Source of the DNA: Rapana venosa
Lineage: Eukaryota > Mollusca > Gastropoda > Neogastropoda > Muricidae
Length of the DNA: 64,000 nucleotides
Direction: 5' to 3'
Assembly (NCBI GenBank): GCA_028751875.1
Contig: CM054140.1
Location: 57,844,326 to 57,908,325 of the forward strand
A model generated the notes under the pieces. That model had not been told where the DNA came from and ran no database searches. It saw only the letters and a program-made list of their open reading frames with translations. How positions within the stretch are numbered: the stretch's first letter is position 1; every line of letters begins with the position of its first letter. A program made the translations under genes and the position numbers. Of the stretch, positions 1-12,865 are shown piece by piece.

Positions 1-1320
1 TCACATTTGATGCGATTTGAAAAAAAAAGACCCCTTCTCCCCACACACTTTCCACATCATTATACAAACTATTACATTTTTCTTTGCAATTTGCATTTGA
101 AATGGTTTAAAAAAATATTTAAAAAACTCACAGGTACACTTTACCAGCTACTAGACTTCAGATCATACAGCATGAAGATGTGTTGGTGTAAAATTTGCAT
201 CAATCTTCTAGCAGAAGATCAGGACACAGACCTGCCACCAACATCAACTAAGGCTATTTCACACAATACCAATGCCAAGCACAGGACCAGCTTTGCTTCC
301 ATCTTCACATTATATGCTATTTTAAAAAAAACAAAAATCAACCAAAACTTGAAAACAAAAGAAATGAAAACTTCTCCCCACAGACTTTCTTCCATACTGT
401 TAAAGAACATGCTACATTTGATATCTATATAAAAAAACTTTAAAAAAAGAAGAAAAAAACCACAGGCACACACTATCAGCTACTAGCCTTAAAAACGTAT
501 ATGGAAGATCAATACACAGATTTCCCACCAACATCAAATAAACTTATTTCACACATTCTCAATGCCAATCACATGATGAGCTTTTGTTTTTTGCTTTCAC
601 ATTTCATGCAATATTTTTAAATACCCACTAAATTCAAAAAGAAAAGACTTTCTTCCATGCCATTCTAGAAAACGTTACATTTTTCCAATTTAGATTTCAT
701 CTCATCTGAAAAAAAAAAAAAGGAAAAAAAATCTCAGGCACACTATCAACTACAGATCAGCCACCAACGTCAAATAAACATTCTCAATGCCTATCACATG
801 ACAAGCTTTTTTTTTTGCTTTCACATTAAATGTTCATGTGATTTACAAAAACTGAAATAAATAAAGAAACCACTAAAACAATAAAACAAAAACAAAAAGA
901 AAACCTCTCCACACACTTTCTAAACCAGTTTTGAACATGATACATCTTTAATTTACATTTTCATCTCATTATCTAAAAAAAACAAACCAAAAAAAACATG
1001 ATACATTTTTCTTCAATTTACATATTCACCTCATCTAAAAAACAACAACACCACAATGCCAGGCACACTACTGGAATTTTTTTGCCACATGTGTTGGTGT
1101 AAAACCTGCCATCAATCTTCCAGTGGAAGATCAATTCACAGATCTGCCACCAACATCAAACTTATTTCACACATTTTCAATGCCAATTCACATGACAATC
1201 GTTCTTTTCCTTCTTATTCCATCACAGGACAAGGTTAGTATTACTATTTATTTTCCCATCAACATCAACTGTAGTCATTTCACGCATATTAGTGGATAAC
1301 AGCTTTGTTTCTGTTTTCAT
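1..1320. repeat. degenerate tandem repeat, unit about 290 bp
   Basis: A phrase like CCACCAACATCAAATAAAC, followed by TTTCACACA and CAATGCCAATCACATGA, recurs near 237, 528, 762, 1148 and (poorly) 1257. A-rich spacers lie between copies. The copies are quite diverged, so this is an old array. The left end is outside the window. Confidence 0.65.
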
Positions 1321-1798
1321 AATTATTTGATTTTGAAAAAAAAATAAGACCCCATCTCCCCACACACTTTCCATACCATTACATAAACCGATACTTTTGC
1401 AATATCGAAGGCAATCTCAAGACCTGGTTTTGTTCTAATGTCTTTAAGATTAACCAGAAAAAGACAGAATGACAGCATTCCATCTCATAACCATTGCAGT
1501 GTACCATTGCCTGCTGAATAAACTTAGAAATTTTCTGTCTGGCTATTCTTGTGACTACCACAGGACTACTTCAGTTTTTGCAGGCATTTCATTATCAAAA
1601 TAAAGCTTTTGGGGGAAAAAATCGATAAAAGACCAGTGGTCAATTGTAAAGCTCATGTGAATATAGGTCCACCTTGAAATTCACATGCACAAAGTATGCA
1701 ACTGTTGTGCTGGTTTCACAACAGCATATACTGGTGATGAAATACCAATGATATACCATTCCATTGATTTGCCTGCAGTATAAAGTATTCCCTACACC
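1320..1798. other. no gene seen
   Basis: AT-rich sequence with stop codons in all frames. No repeat family or splice-flanked coding stretch was recognised. Confidence 0.5.
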
Positions 1799-2300
<502 letters not shown>

Positions 2301-2344
2301 ACTCACCATCACACACACACACTCCCCCCCCCCCCTTTAAAAAA

Positions 2345-3082
2345 AAAACCACCAAAAATACCATAACTATCCTCATCTACACATTCATTCCTACCTCTTC
2401 CCCCACTCCCAACCATCCTCCCCCTCCCCCTTCCTAGCACCTCTTTCCCTAAAATCATACCACCACCCCAAACCCCTCTAAGAAAAGAATTTGCCATCGT
2501 GTCAGCATGCACCAAACTATCTACCTGCCTATTGTGTCCACATGACGGGCCAGGATTAGTGTAACAGTGTCAGGATTAGTATGAACAGTTAGCAAAAAAT
2601 GGGGAGGGTCAGTTGGCTGGTCGGTCAGTCGGCTGGTCTGTCGGTTGGAAAGCATGTGGACACAGCAGCACACAGATTAGATGGTACGTAGCTGTAGACA
2701 GTTACCAGTTAATGGGACTTCTTGGATTTTAAATTTGGATTTCTTTTATCAATTTCCAGCTCTGCTATCAGCAAAGCAACTTCTGGCCAAAAACTTTTTG
2801 AAGACTTTGTATCCATTAAAAGAAAAAAGAATAAACCCCAAATAACCCATCTGAGGTGTTTTGAATTCAAGGTCAAAATCACCCATGTGAATTCTTTTTG
2901 AAAATTCAAGGCCAAAACTCAAAATGTGGGATTTTAGTTTTTGAAAATCAGGGCCAAAATCAAGCAGGTGAGAAAAATCTATCACTATCGCGGCCCTCTT
3001 CTCCCTATCCCCACTTCTCCCAATGTCTATCTTGCTCCTTCCTCTCCTCCCTGCCACCACACACACACACACACACACACAC
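2345..3082. other. no gene seen; local direct repeats
   Basis: Low-information sequence. Phrases like AATTCAAGGNCAAAA recur three times between 2860 and 2960 as a short degenerate tandem. A CA run closes the stretch at 3058-3082. Confidence 0.4.
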
Positions 3083-3407
3083 AGTAACCATCAACGATTA
3101 TAAGGAAACAAATATCCTAACCTTCAAAAACAGACTTTATCTAAATAAAGCTCTATTTGTCCAGAAAGTTGTCAATGGAAATGCCCCTACAAAGATCACC
3201 AATAGCTTCAAAATCAATGAACACAGACATAATCATCTACTAACATTTCCGAGACCAAGAAATAATCTTTACAAAACAAGCTTCTTGTACTCAGGTAGTG
3301 ACTTATGGAACAAGCTCCCAAAACGCTTAAAATGTATCAAAAACAAAAACCAGTTCAAGACACAGCTAAAAAGCCATCTAATGCATGAATACCTAGGAAT
3401 TGACTAA
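3083..3407 (+). pseudogene. non-LTR reverse transcriptase C-terminal fragment
   Basis: The open frame ends FRPRNNLYKTSFLYSG-like and then SDLWNKLPKRLK, FKTQLKSHLMHEYLGID and a stop at 3405-3407. The pattern of a Phe-x-x-Lys-rich helix, 'RHN', a pair of Arg/Pro residues and 'LWNxLP' is typical of the C-terminal end of CR1/L2/Rex1-type LINE polymerases. Only the last 105 or so residues remain; the catalytic domain is absent. Confidence 0.75.
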
Positions 3408-3700
3408 TAAGGCAAATCAACCATGATTAATACGGCAAAATCAACCATACTTACATTTACCAGCACTAATGGTATTCCTTACAACAAAAATTCAAGTATG
3501 TCTTACTGAGACCAGAAATTCTACAGTCACACACTGTATATGTGTGGAGGGAGGGGGAGGCAGGAAAGAGGCACACTAATTATGCAAAGAAGTAAGAGTA
3601 ACCTATGCAAGCTAGTAAATAATCTGCAATGTTGAAACAAGTGGAAAGGAGGAAATTTTAAAAATCTTTTTATGATAGACCTGATAGCTTGATAGTATGT

Positions 3701-3703
<3 letters not shown>

Positions 3704-3775
<72 letters not shown>

Positions 3776-3800
3776 CCTCTCTCTCTCCTCTCCTCTCCTT
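3704..3800. repeat. CT microsatellite
   Basis: (CT)n for about 70 bp, then CCTCT-rich imperfect repeats. Confidence 0.95.
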
Positions 3801-4826
3801 TCCTTTCCTCTCCACTCCTCATGCCCTTTGTCTTGTCTAATTCAATAGATTTTATCGTGGATGTTGTTTTTATTGCAGTTAGAGATGAGATTATTAGTAC
3901 TATTATAAGCGATACTGTTTTAGTATGATATTGTTTTTAGTTTGATAGTCCAGTGGATTATGGGCTTTTGAATTATGTATCGTATAGGGGTCCTACTTGT
4001 TTGAATATGTGTCTTTTTTTTTAAACTATTAATTTGATTGAAGGTGTATTTCCCCTTCCCCCTTGATACTTCTCCCCCACCCCCATCCTTTCTAATGCTT
4101 TTCTGTTATCATGGTTATGTTGTTGTCTCATGGTGATGGGGATCATTTGTTATATTGTTGTCTCATGGTGAAAGACGATTGTTGTTATAATTGTATCTCT
4201 ATTATGATAATCATTATTATAATCTTATTTGCCTTATCTTGCTTTGATAGCTATTGTGTGAATATGTCTTTTTTTTTCTTTTTTTTTTAAAGCGCTATTT
4301 GAAAAGTATGAACGCAAAAAAAGCACACGTTTGCTGGGTGGAGGAGGAGAGGAGGGAGGTCATTGAAGATAATATTGTCAGTAATGACGAATGCCTAGTA
4401 TTTTCTAACGTTTTATTCTTGTACCTTTTTATTATCTAAAGTATAAACGTGAAAGAATGGATGTAACAGTAGGTGAAGTAATTTGTTTGTCCTGATGTTT
4501 TATGATTTTCTTTTTTAATTCTTAAAACATTTTTATTTAAATGTGTGTGTGGACGTGAGCGCGCACGCGCTCAGGCATGCATGAGTATGTGTGTGCATGT
4601 ATATGTATATGTGGTAATTTGTACTTTCAATGTATCTCCTTATCGATTTTTTCCTCTTTTTTTACTGGTTTAAGTTAACGGTAAATGATGCAATAACGTA
4701 ATGTCTTAGTATAATCATTACGAAATTTGTTCTTAGATAGATGGCTTGATGAAAAAAAGCAAATGCATTGCTTATTCAATGTACCATCTGGAAATAAAAT
4801 TTTGACTTGACTTGACTTGACTTGAC

Positions 4827-5194
4827 ACACACACACACACACTACACACAATGGCCTTTTCCTCCCATCTTGTATTTTAGGTGTAAAGACGTAAAATTTC
4901 AGACAACCTTACACCTACTACTACTACACACAAAACCTTTTGTGTGTATCTGTACTACTACTAGTTACACACCCCCACTCCACACACACACACCACAGAT
5001 ACACATACACTTCACACACCTCAAACACACCCACCTCACACCCCCTTACCCACTACACCCACACCCTACCACTACAAAATTCACATACTCTACACACACA
5101 CACACTACTACTACTACTACAAAACAACTCGCACTACTCTACACACACACTACTACTACTACTACACACGCACGCACGCACGCACGCACGCACG

Positions 5195-5246
<52 letters not shown>

Positions 5247-5279
5247 CACAACCGCTGCTGCTACTACTACTACCACTAG

Positions 5280-5330
<51 letters not shown>

Positions 5331-5332
5331 CT
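4827..5332. repeat. CA / TAC simple-sequence block
   Basis: (AC)n runs alternate with (CTA)n and GCAC/GCGC stretches over about 500 bp. No coding meaning. Confidence 0.93.
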
Positions 5333-5884
5333 AACTGAAAACTACCAAACTTTACACTGCAGTAAAATCATGGAAAGATAACCAGAGGCAGATCATCATA
5401 CATATAGACTGGTTCACAATTATTGTAAAAGTATCAACAATCCTGCACTTGCCCCCATCATCTATGTCACTGCATTTTCCACTCATAAAAGCAGCACATA
5501 TGAAAATCAGTCCTACATGGATTGATCGGCATCAACTGACATTATGCCAAGTATTTTCCCAATAGCTCCCAGATTCATACACAAATGTGTACAAAAGAAG
5601 GGGGCAGAATTACAAAAAGTTGCAAGCCCTATATGGCATGTTCGAATAATAGCATTGCCTCAGCCGATCATTAAATCCAGACTCTTAAAACACACACACA
5701 CACACACACACATACTTATCACTTGTTGCTAATCTCTGAAGTTCCAAAGGGTACTTACTAAACAGGGTGAGAGTATTTCTCAACTTATCATTGACTGGAT
5801 TCATTCCAATATATCAGAAATGCAATTTAAAAAAAAAAAACGCATCAAATTATTTTCTTCACATGCACATTGTAAAGCACCATC
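5333..5884. other. no gene seen
   Basis: Ordinary AT-rich sequence with a short CA run at 5692-5712. Confidence 0.4.
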
Positions 5885-6118
5885 TTTTTCATTTCATTTT
5901 TTTTCTTCTTTTTTTCAATTTTTTTCCTTTTCTTTTTCTTTATTGGGGGTTACATTTTTTCCCTTTTTTTTTTTTTTTTGGGGGGGGGGTACATTTTTTC
6001 CCCTTTTTTTGGGGGGTGGGGGTACATTTTTTCCCATTTTCCCCCATTTATTTTATCCATGGTGTTTTTTTCACCATGGCGTTTTTCTTTTGGTTTTTTT
6101 GGGGGGTGGGGGTGCTTT
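5885..6118. repeat. poly-T/poly-G minisatellite
   Basis: Runs of T and G in which GGGGGTACATTTTTTCCC recurs at about 5946, 5988 and 6020, then a similar G-rich block near 6100. Confidence 0.7.
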
Positions 6119-6214
6119 ACTTTTCAGATATATATCAATACATTTTACATCAAGTCATCACTGACAGCAGGATGTACTTTGCAGTGTTGTGGTTGCAAAT
6201 CCTTTTTGCCATTT

Positions 6215-6535
6215 TCTCCATCATAGTTTTTCCCCTAACTGCTCCACAAAATCTTGTGCACCAAATTCTACTGAGGATCTTGTGGATGACGACAATCAAG
6301 TCCACCTCAGCAACAAGGGTGAAATGTTTGAGGTCACAGCTTTTCCCCTTAGCTGCTCCACGTTGTGCACAAGAATGCGCTGAGGATTTTCTGACTGATG
6401 GCAATGTCCACCTTGGCAACAAGAGCAACATGTTTGAGGTCAGTTTTTCCCCAAGCTGGTCTGCAAAATCTTGGGGAGTTGTGCACAAGAATGTATTGAG
6501 GATTTTCTGACTGATGGCAATGTCCACCTCGGCAA
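6215..6535. repeat. tandem repeat, unit 109-116 bp, three copies
   Basis: CTGAGGAT... starts at about 6272, 6381 and 6497. Each copy carries AATGTCCACCT, GGCAACA and GTGCACAAGAATG. It runs directly into the 15-bp minisatellite, and the minus strand is open across both. Confidence 0.8.
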
Positions 6536-6539
6536 CAGC

Positions 6540-6735
6540 AGCTATGATGTCCTCGGCGATGATGTCCTCGGCGATGATGTCCTCGGCGATGATGTCCTCG
6601 GTGATGATGTCCTCAGCGATGATGTCCTCGGCAGCAATGTCCTCGGCGATGATGTCCTCGGTGATGATGTCCTCGGCGATGATGTCCTCGGCAGCAATGT
6701 CCTCGGGGACGATGTCCTCGGTTATGTCCTCCTCC
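6540..6735 (-). repeat. 15-bp minisatellite, open on minus as a 5-residue repeat
   Basis: About 13 copies of GATGATGTCCTCGGC. On the minus strand a 205-codon ORF (6150-6767) reads EDIIA/EDIAA/EDIIT repeats. A possible acceptor, GTGCTTTGGCAG, lies just before the first repeat (about 6747-6758). The plus strand is open too (MMSSA repeats), as expected for a 15-bp unit, so openness alone does not prove coding. No partner exon was found. Confidence 0.6.
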
Positions 6736-6769
6736 ATGGGATTCCTGCCAAAGCACACACGATGCAATT

Positions 6770-7215
6770 ATCAGTACCATCACTTAGTACACTTATGAAA
6801 ACACTACTTCAATACTTATCCACTTTACTAATATTACACACTTTATCAACATGTAACCAGTACCATCACTGAGCATACTTATGAAAACAATTCTAGTAAT
6901 ACTTATTCACTTTACTGATATTGCATACTTTATCAACATGCAATCGTCAGTACCATCACTTAGTACACTTATGGAAACACTACTAGCAATACTTATCCAC
7001 TTTACTAATATTACACACTTTATCAACATGCAATCATCAGTACTATCACTTAGCATACTTATGGAAACGCTACTTCAATACTTATTCACTTTACTAATGT
7101 TACACACTTTATCAACATGTAATCGTCAGTACCATCACTGAGCATAGTTATGAAAACACTACTAGCAATACTTATTCTCTTTACTAATATTACACTCATT
7201 GTCAACATGTAATCC
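6770..7215. repeat. tandem repeat, unit about 89 bp, five copies
   Basis: CAGTACCATCAC begins units at 6772, 6858, 6948, 7038 and 7127 (spacing 86-90). Each has CTTTACTAATATTACACAC and TTTATCAACATG. Confidence 0.9.
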
Positions 7216-7427
7216 TTACTCTTCTAAATAAGTACAGATAAAGGTCATTAATGTGCCCGTTCATTTTCCTGGGATTTTGTTATGTTTTGTCCATTTTGTG
7301 TGTGCATGTGCAAAGAAAAAAAACCTGTAAAAGATCATGCTGACTATAGACAAATCAAAATTTCATAAGGGCAGTGACAAAAAGGTATCAATTTTAGTTG
7401 CACAGCAATATTTTCCAGCTCAACTTA

Positions 7428-7512
7428 ACATAATAATAATAATAATAATAATAATAATGTATGGAATTTATATAGCGCTGAATCTTGTAAAGCAACAAAT
7501 CAAAGCGCACTG
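7428..7512 (+). repeat. repeat F: AAT run plus TATAGCGCTGAATCTTG
   Basis: (AAT)n followed by GGAATTTATATAGCGCTGAA and AAAGCAACAAATCAAAGCGC. The same short module occurs about ten times in the window on both strands, always next to an ATT/AAT run. It looks like a mobile 3'-end fragment. Confidence 0.75.
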
Positions 7513-7654
7513 GATAGTCAGAATGGATACAATTCAAAATTATTTCTATCATTATCATGTCATAATTATAAAGCAACCGACATTCCCTATCTATATTGAG
7601 AAAAAATTCTGGTTTTGTGGCTTTTTTTATACTTTACAACGATTCTAAGAAGGC

Positions 7655-7965
7655 AACCCAGGATGTTCTGGGTTTGATTCCCAACCTTACCCTTTCCACT
7701 TTGATGAGAAAACCAAACAATGTCAAAGTCCCTCAGATGAGACCATAATCCAAGGTCCTGTGTGCAAATGAAAGCAGAACATCTTGCACGTATGCTAAAC
7801 ACCCATTACGCCTTTTGGACGAGGAGGCCATTCCATGCTGGTACAAATGGATGACAAAATTTATCATCCCCGCCCCCAAGTCAGAATGCAGCTACCTAAA
7901 TGATGGGGATAAATACAATCTCACCACTGGTAAACCTCGGAGCTCTAGCCAAGGAACAAAAAAAA
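7655..7965 (+). mobile_element. SINE-B copy
   Basis: Partial tRNA-like box B (GGGTTTGATTCCC), the shared body (GTCCCTCAGATGAGACC, AGCAGAACATCTTGCAC), and the B tail (CAAGTCAGAATGCAGCTACC, ACCTCGGAGCTCTAGCC) ending in an A run. Confidence 0.75.
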
Positions 7966-8354
7966 CTATATAATAATGACCAATATTAATCAAAACAAAA
8001 TTGTGGTTATGTCTCGCAGTTCTAATCCATTCCAGAAAAAGACTCATGGTTTATTATTCGTCATTCTACTCGTTGCAAAATGCTGTTACTTTTTCGTGCA
8101 ACAAATCATCTTGGTTCAACTTTGATACAACTTGGTAACCTACAAAAACTGGGGCACACTGCGACATCAAAAGTGACCACCACCCAAGAGAAATCACTTT
8201 GTTGATTGTGATGAAATCTGGGTAGCCAGATATAACATTCTACTGTCCATTTCTGTACCACTGCTCGTTCTTTATCGCGCTCTGAATCAAATCTCCGAAA
8301 ACTTTTCAGGCAACTTCGCATTATTTGCCCTTTATGGTCTGAGCTACCTACCTG
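7966..8354. other. no gene seen
   Basis: Unique-looking sequence without a supported ORF or repeat. Confidence 0.35.
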
Positions 8355-8515
8355 TTCAAGGAGATTTTTCACCTGGAGTTACCCTCAGTGCTGAAGCCAC
8401 TCCCCCCAAAGTCCTCTGGATGAAACTATACACCAAGGCCCCGTGTGCAAACACACATCTTGCACACATTTTAAAACCAGTTCTGCCTTTCAATAGAGTA
8501 TGCTTTTTCCCACAA
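8355..8515 (+). mobile_element. SINE-A/B body fragment
   Basis: The body region only: CACCTGGAGTTACC, AAAGTCCTCTGGATGA, GGCCCCGTGTGCAAAC. The head and tail are missing. Confidence 0.7.
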
Positions 8516-8879
8516 GGAACTGCCCTCCAGCATCCCATCCTATAATGCTGCCTAAGCACTACTGCAAGGGGTATCAACATCCACTAAATCAGACAATACA
8601 ATGCTCCCAAATCTTAAAAAAAGAGTCATGGCTTTAAGGATTATGTGGGTATGGGGTTTCTTTTTGGAAGATGGCATACTTTGTATAGCACTGCATGATA
8701 TATCCCTGAGATTATTTCGTACACACTGGATAAGAAGTTTGCATGTATGCTGCTTTTTTTTAGAACCTTGCCTTATAGCCAACCTTACTCCCAACTTCAG
8801 GATTTTTTTCTCCTTTATAAGTTTAACGGAGAAGGCAGGTTATGCTAAAACTTGTCACAGCTACTTTAACACACCATTT

Positions 8880-9072
8880 TAAACTCTAATGCCGTTTCAG
8901 TCTAAGACCTTGGCACCTAGCTCACATCAATAACTCACAGTTTTGGCCTGGGGCAGAAAAAGGAATGGATGACATTTAATGTTATCTGGTCAAGTTCGGT
9001 AACCGACATGAAGTGCTGGATGGCGGCGTGACTGTTCTGACACATTCCAGGCCTGTAGTTCCTGAAAGCAGT
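8880..9072 (-). repeat. repeat I, 3'-end module
   Basis: TAAGACCTTGGCACCTAGCT, ACATCAATAACTCACAG and GGCCTGGGGCAGAAAAAGGA match a similar order at 43090-43170, so this is an interspersed repeat. A related block begins GCTTTCAGGGGCTGTGGGAC on minus near 9715. A CAG before GAACTACAGGCC looks like an acceptor, but the repeat match argues against an exon. Confidence 0.45.
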
Positions 9073-10055
9073 TAAGAAGTCATCAGTGACAGGGAAAATG
9101 CTCACAGCTCTACTAGCTTAAATCTGAATTTCAACTTATCGCTGAGGCAATATGTTTACACGATTCCAATTTTCTGAAATGAAATCTATTCACAATTACT
9201 ATCAAAAGATATATCACTTTCCTCTTTTGCTTTATTAGTTCAAATCTAAAATGAGTAAATGTCAATTAAGAAGTTAAATCGCAAGGATTTTTTAAAACAA
9301 ACATTTACATTCAATAACTTAACTCACTGCTGTCCAGATTGACCATGACTTGACTGATCCAACTTCAAACTGAAAAGACTGGATAAACCAAGACAGACCG
9401 CCAGTCTAAAATGAGTTAATCTTGTCAATTGTGAGCCCTCCAAAATCACAAGGATTTCTTAAAACTATGAACCATAATCATTATTTTCCCCTATTAATTC
9501 AAATTTTTATTTATTTGAAAACACTTTGAAACAAAAATTTGCATTTACTCCTTAAAGACCTAAAACGTTCATCTTTTACTTTCATACTCAAATACAACAA
9601 AGATTTCATACCTTTCTTCTCACTACAGCCATGCCACTCTTTTTTTTACTCCAGTTCATGATGGCGGCCACTGCACATGCGGCACTTGGTTCCAGTCCCA
9701 CAGCCCCTGAAAGCACCCGAGTCCCAATCAGTAACACAGAAAAATCTGTTGGTTTTCTTGGACAGACATGACAGTCACCTCACCATGTTACTTTCTTGGC
9801 TCAAATATCAATGATTTAATACTTTCAAACATAAAATTTGGAACCAGTACATAACATTACACTTTATCTTTTAACAATTACTTGAATGCAGTTTAAGTAG
9901 TGGTTGATGAATCTACAATTAATGTACACAATGATTATATAAAACACACACACAAAATTAGGGATACAACTTAGAAAAAAATGTGTAAATGGTTTGGTTA
10001 CAAATGAGATCAATTTTCTAACCTGGGTCTTGATCTGCTTCACACAGGAAGGTTC
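9073..10055. other. no gene seen
   Basis: AT-rich sequence, apart from the small block near 9640-9740 that resembles repeat I. No coherent coding stretch. Confidence 0.4.
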
Positions 10056-11420
10056 ATGGAACTTACAGCTGTGATGTCTCCCATCATTCAGGGACTGAGA
10101 TAGCGCTGGACCTGACTGAAGCCATTCTGGTGTGTTGACTTTGGTACAGGCGATGCTTCCCCTCATTCAGTGACTGGTGGCGCTGGACCTGACTGAAGTT
10201 GTTCTGGTGTACTGGCTTTGACACAGGCGATGCTTCCCAGCATTCTGATATTGATGGTGCTCGATTTACTGGAGTTCTTCTGGTGTAATGACCTTGGCAT
10301 TGTATAGGCGATGCTTCCCATCATTCACTCTTTGATGGTGCTAGATTTGACTGAAGTTGTTTTGGTGTGTTGACTTTGGCACAGGCGATGCTTCCCATCA
10401 TTCTGATATTGTTGGGTCTGGACCTAACTGGGGCTGTTCTGGTGTATTGACCTTGGCACTAAATTGGCGATGCTTCCCCTCATTCACACTTTGATGGTGC
10501 TAGATTTGACTGAAGCTGTTCTGGTGTGTTGACTTGGGCACAGGCGATGCTTCCCACCGTCCAGTATTTCATGGCACTGAACTTGACTGAAGCTATTCTG
10601 GTGTATGGCACAGACAACGCTTCCCATCATTCTACTATTGATGGTGCTGGACTTCGACTGGGGCTGTTGTAATTTGACTGCCAAGATGAGGCTTCCCATC
10701 ATTCTGTTTTCTTTATGGCACTGACTTGACTGAAGCTGTTCTGGTGTACTGGTTTTGACACAGGCGAGGCTTCCCTTCATTCAGATTTTGATGGCACTGA
10801 ACTTTGACTGAAGCTGTTCTGGTGTATTGACCTTAGCAATGCATTGGTGATGCTTCCCATCAATCAGTTTTTGATGGTGCTGGATTAGACTGGGGCTGTT
10901 GTGGTAATTTAAATTTAGACACAGGCCATGCTTCCCATCATTCAGTTATTGATGGCACTGGACTTGACTGAAGCTGTCTTGGTGTGCTGACTTTGGCACA
11001 GGCAATAGTCTCCCCATCATTCTGATATTGTTGGGTCTGGACCTGACTGGGGCTGTTATTGACCTTGGCACTAAATTGGCGGATGTTTCCAATCATTCAG
11101 TTTTTGACGGCACTGAACTTGACTGGGGCTGTTCTGGTAATTTAACTTCAGCATGGGTGATACTGCCCATCATTCAGTTTTTGATGGCACTGGAGTTGAC
11201 TGAAGATGTTCTGGTGTACTGACTTTGGCACAGGCGATGATTTCCACATGTCTTTGAAGGCGCTGGATCTGACTGGAGCCATTTTGTAGTAATGACTTTG
11301 GCACAGGTGATACATATTCATTTACTCATGGTGCTGGACTTTACTGGAACTGTTTTGGTGTAGACTTTGGCACAGGCGATTATTCCCGACATTCACTGAG
11401 TAAAGGCGCTGGAATTGAAG
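10056..11420. repeat. degenerate minisatellite, unit about 78 bp, roughly 17 copies
   Basis: GGCGATGCTTCCCATCATTC then GACTGAAGCTGTTCTGGTGT recurs at spacings of 76-81 bp (for example 10151, 10228, 10309, 10385). Copies differ by many substitutions and small indels, more so toward 11400. Confidence 0.92.
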
Positions 11421-11544
11421 TATTCTCGCTTCTTTTGTACCTGTTTAAACACAAGCAAGTCCCAATTTTAGACTAGAAGAATTTTTTAAAAATCAGTGGC
11501 TATCAAAACAAGCCATAAATCTACATATGACATATAAATCAACC

Positions 11545-11790
11545 AGTTACCATAGCATAAAAGGTAGCACACTGGATTCTTGGTTGTTAGGTTGTGGGTC
11601 CAAATCCCATAAGTGGCATTTTGTATGTTTAAATCTAGCCAGCCCTGACCCAAAGCAAAATTTATGGGTCCAATGGGAAGACTGGGACCCAAAAGTTGAG
11701 CATCAAATACTTCACAGATGCATCATTAAGTTTTTTTAAATCTTGACCAGCACTGTAGGTGCGTGTGTCTCTCCGGCCTGATTGACACCA
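11545..11790 (+). mobile_element. SINE-G copy, tRNA-like head
   Basis: Box B is GGGTCCAAATCCC. The body phrases AATGGGAAGACTGGGACCC, CTTCACAGATGCAT and CAGCACTGTAGGTGCGTG also occur, in reverse, at 36600-36875. Confidence 0.7.
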
Positions 11791-12465
11791 GAGCATACTT
11801 TGAAAACAACTGAGTATATACCTGCCAAGGTTGGTTAACTCACCGCTTCATCACTATCAAGCATTATGCAGTTTGAAAAAAAATATTTAGCGGTTTCTGT
11901 TGCAGTGTTCTTTTCTACACTTCCAAACCCGAGACGGGCAGAAAAGAGCAACAAGATAAAAACACAAATGAAAACACAGATTCTACCAAACAGTACTGAA
12001 GCATTTTCAAACTGAACAGGCTTCAAGAAAACGACAGAAAAAAAGCAGCACAATCAAACAAACAAGGACACACATTCCAAACAGAAACTGACATACATAG
12101 TCACCAAACATGTAGACAAATACATCATATAAAGGCAGAGACTAGCTCAGGTAGTCAGGAGGATGACAAAATGAACAGTACCTGATTTTTCTTTCGTCAG
12201 ATGTCATGTCACAGCACCCAATGGTGGAATTCAGTGGCACTTTCTGGTCTTCATTAGTCCCTTGATGACGGATGGGTTGGTCGACAGTTTTCTCCAGGCT
12301 TGTCTGTCTTCTGCTTGATCGAGCTTGACGAGTTGACTCCCATGTGATCCACATGATTCACAGCCCCATGTGATCCACGTCATGACTAACCAGGATAGGA
12401 CCCATATGTAAGAAAGGGTGGGAAGGAAAAAGCTGAAGGAAATGTCTGGAGAATGTGAGGGGCTG
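11791..12465. other. unassigned sequence
   Basis: No repeat family recognised. The minus strand at 12140-12360 is open and moderately GC-rich (SRRQTSLEKTV-like), possibly old LINE material, but no motif supports that. Confidence 0.3.
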
Positions 12466-12865
12466 GCAAAAACAATCCCTCCTAACCAACGTCCTAAAGA
12501 TGCCAGTAGGTGACAAAGTCACACTCCCTCCTAACCAACGTCCCAAAGATGCCAGTAGGTGACAGTCACACTACCTCCTAACCAACGTCCCAAAGATGCC
12601 AGTAGGTGACAGTCACACTACCTCCTAACCAACGTCCCAAAGATGCCAGTAGGTGACACAGTCACACTCCCTCCTAACCAACGTCCCAAAGATGCCAGTA
12701 GGTGACAAAGTCACACTCCCTCCTAACCAACGTCCCAAAGATGCCAGTAGCTGACAAAGTCACACTACCTCCTAACCAACGTCCCAAAGATGCCAGTAGC
12801 TGACACAGTCACACTACCTCCTAACCAACGTCCCAAAGATGCCAGTAGGTGACATAGTCATCCAT
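12466..12865. repeat. minisatellite, unit about 49 bp, eight copies
   Basis: Units read CCTCCTAACCAACGTCCCAA then AGATGCCAGTAGGTGACA and a CACACT linker. Copies are close to identical in the middle and decay after 12860. Confidence 0.95.

Larger units (their letters stand above)
3083..4830 (+). mobile_element. 5'-truncated LINE with TTGAC tail
   Basis: The end of a reverse transcriptase ORF (to 3407) is followed by a long AT-rich region and a terminal (TTGAC)n tail at 4803-4826. The preceding bases, GGAAATAAAATTTTGACTTG, look like a LINE 3' end. A CT microsatellite (3704-3775) lies inside. Assigning the whole stretch to one element is inferred from order and strand. Confidence 0.55.

Noticed and set aside
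8995..9072. Minus-strand exon candidate after CTGCTTTCAG (NYRPGMCQNS...)
   Set aside because: The flanking sequence matches an interspersed repeat at 43080-43205, and a related block sits at 9715; no donor fits.
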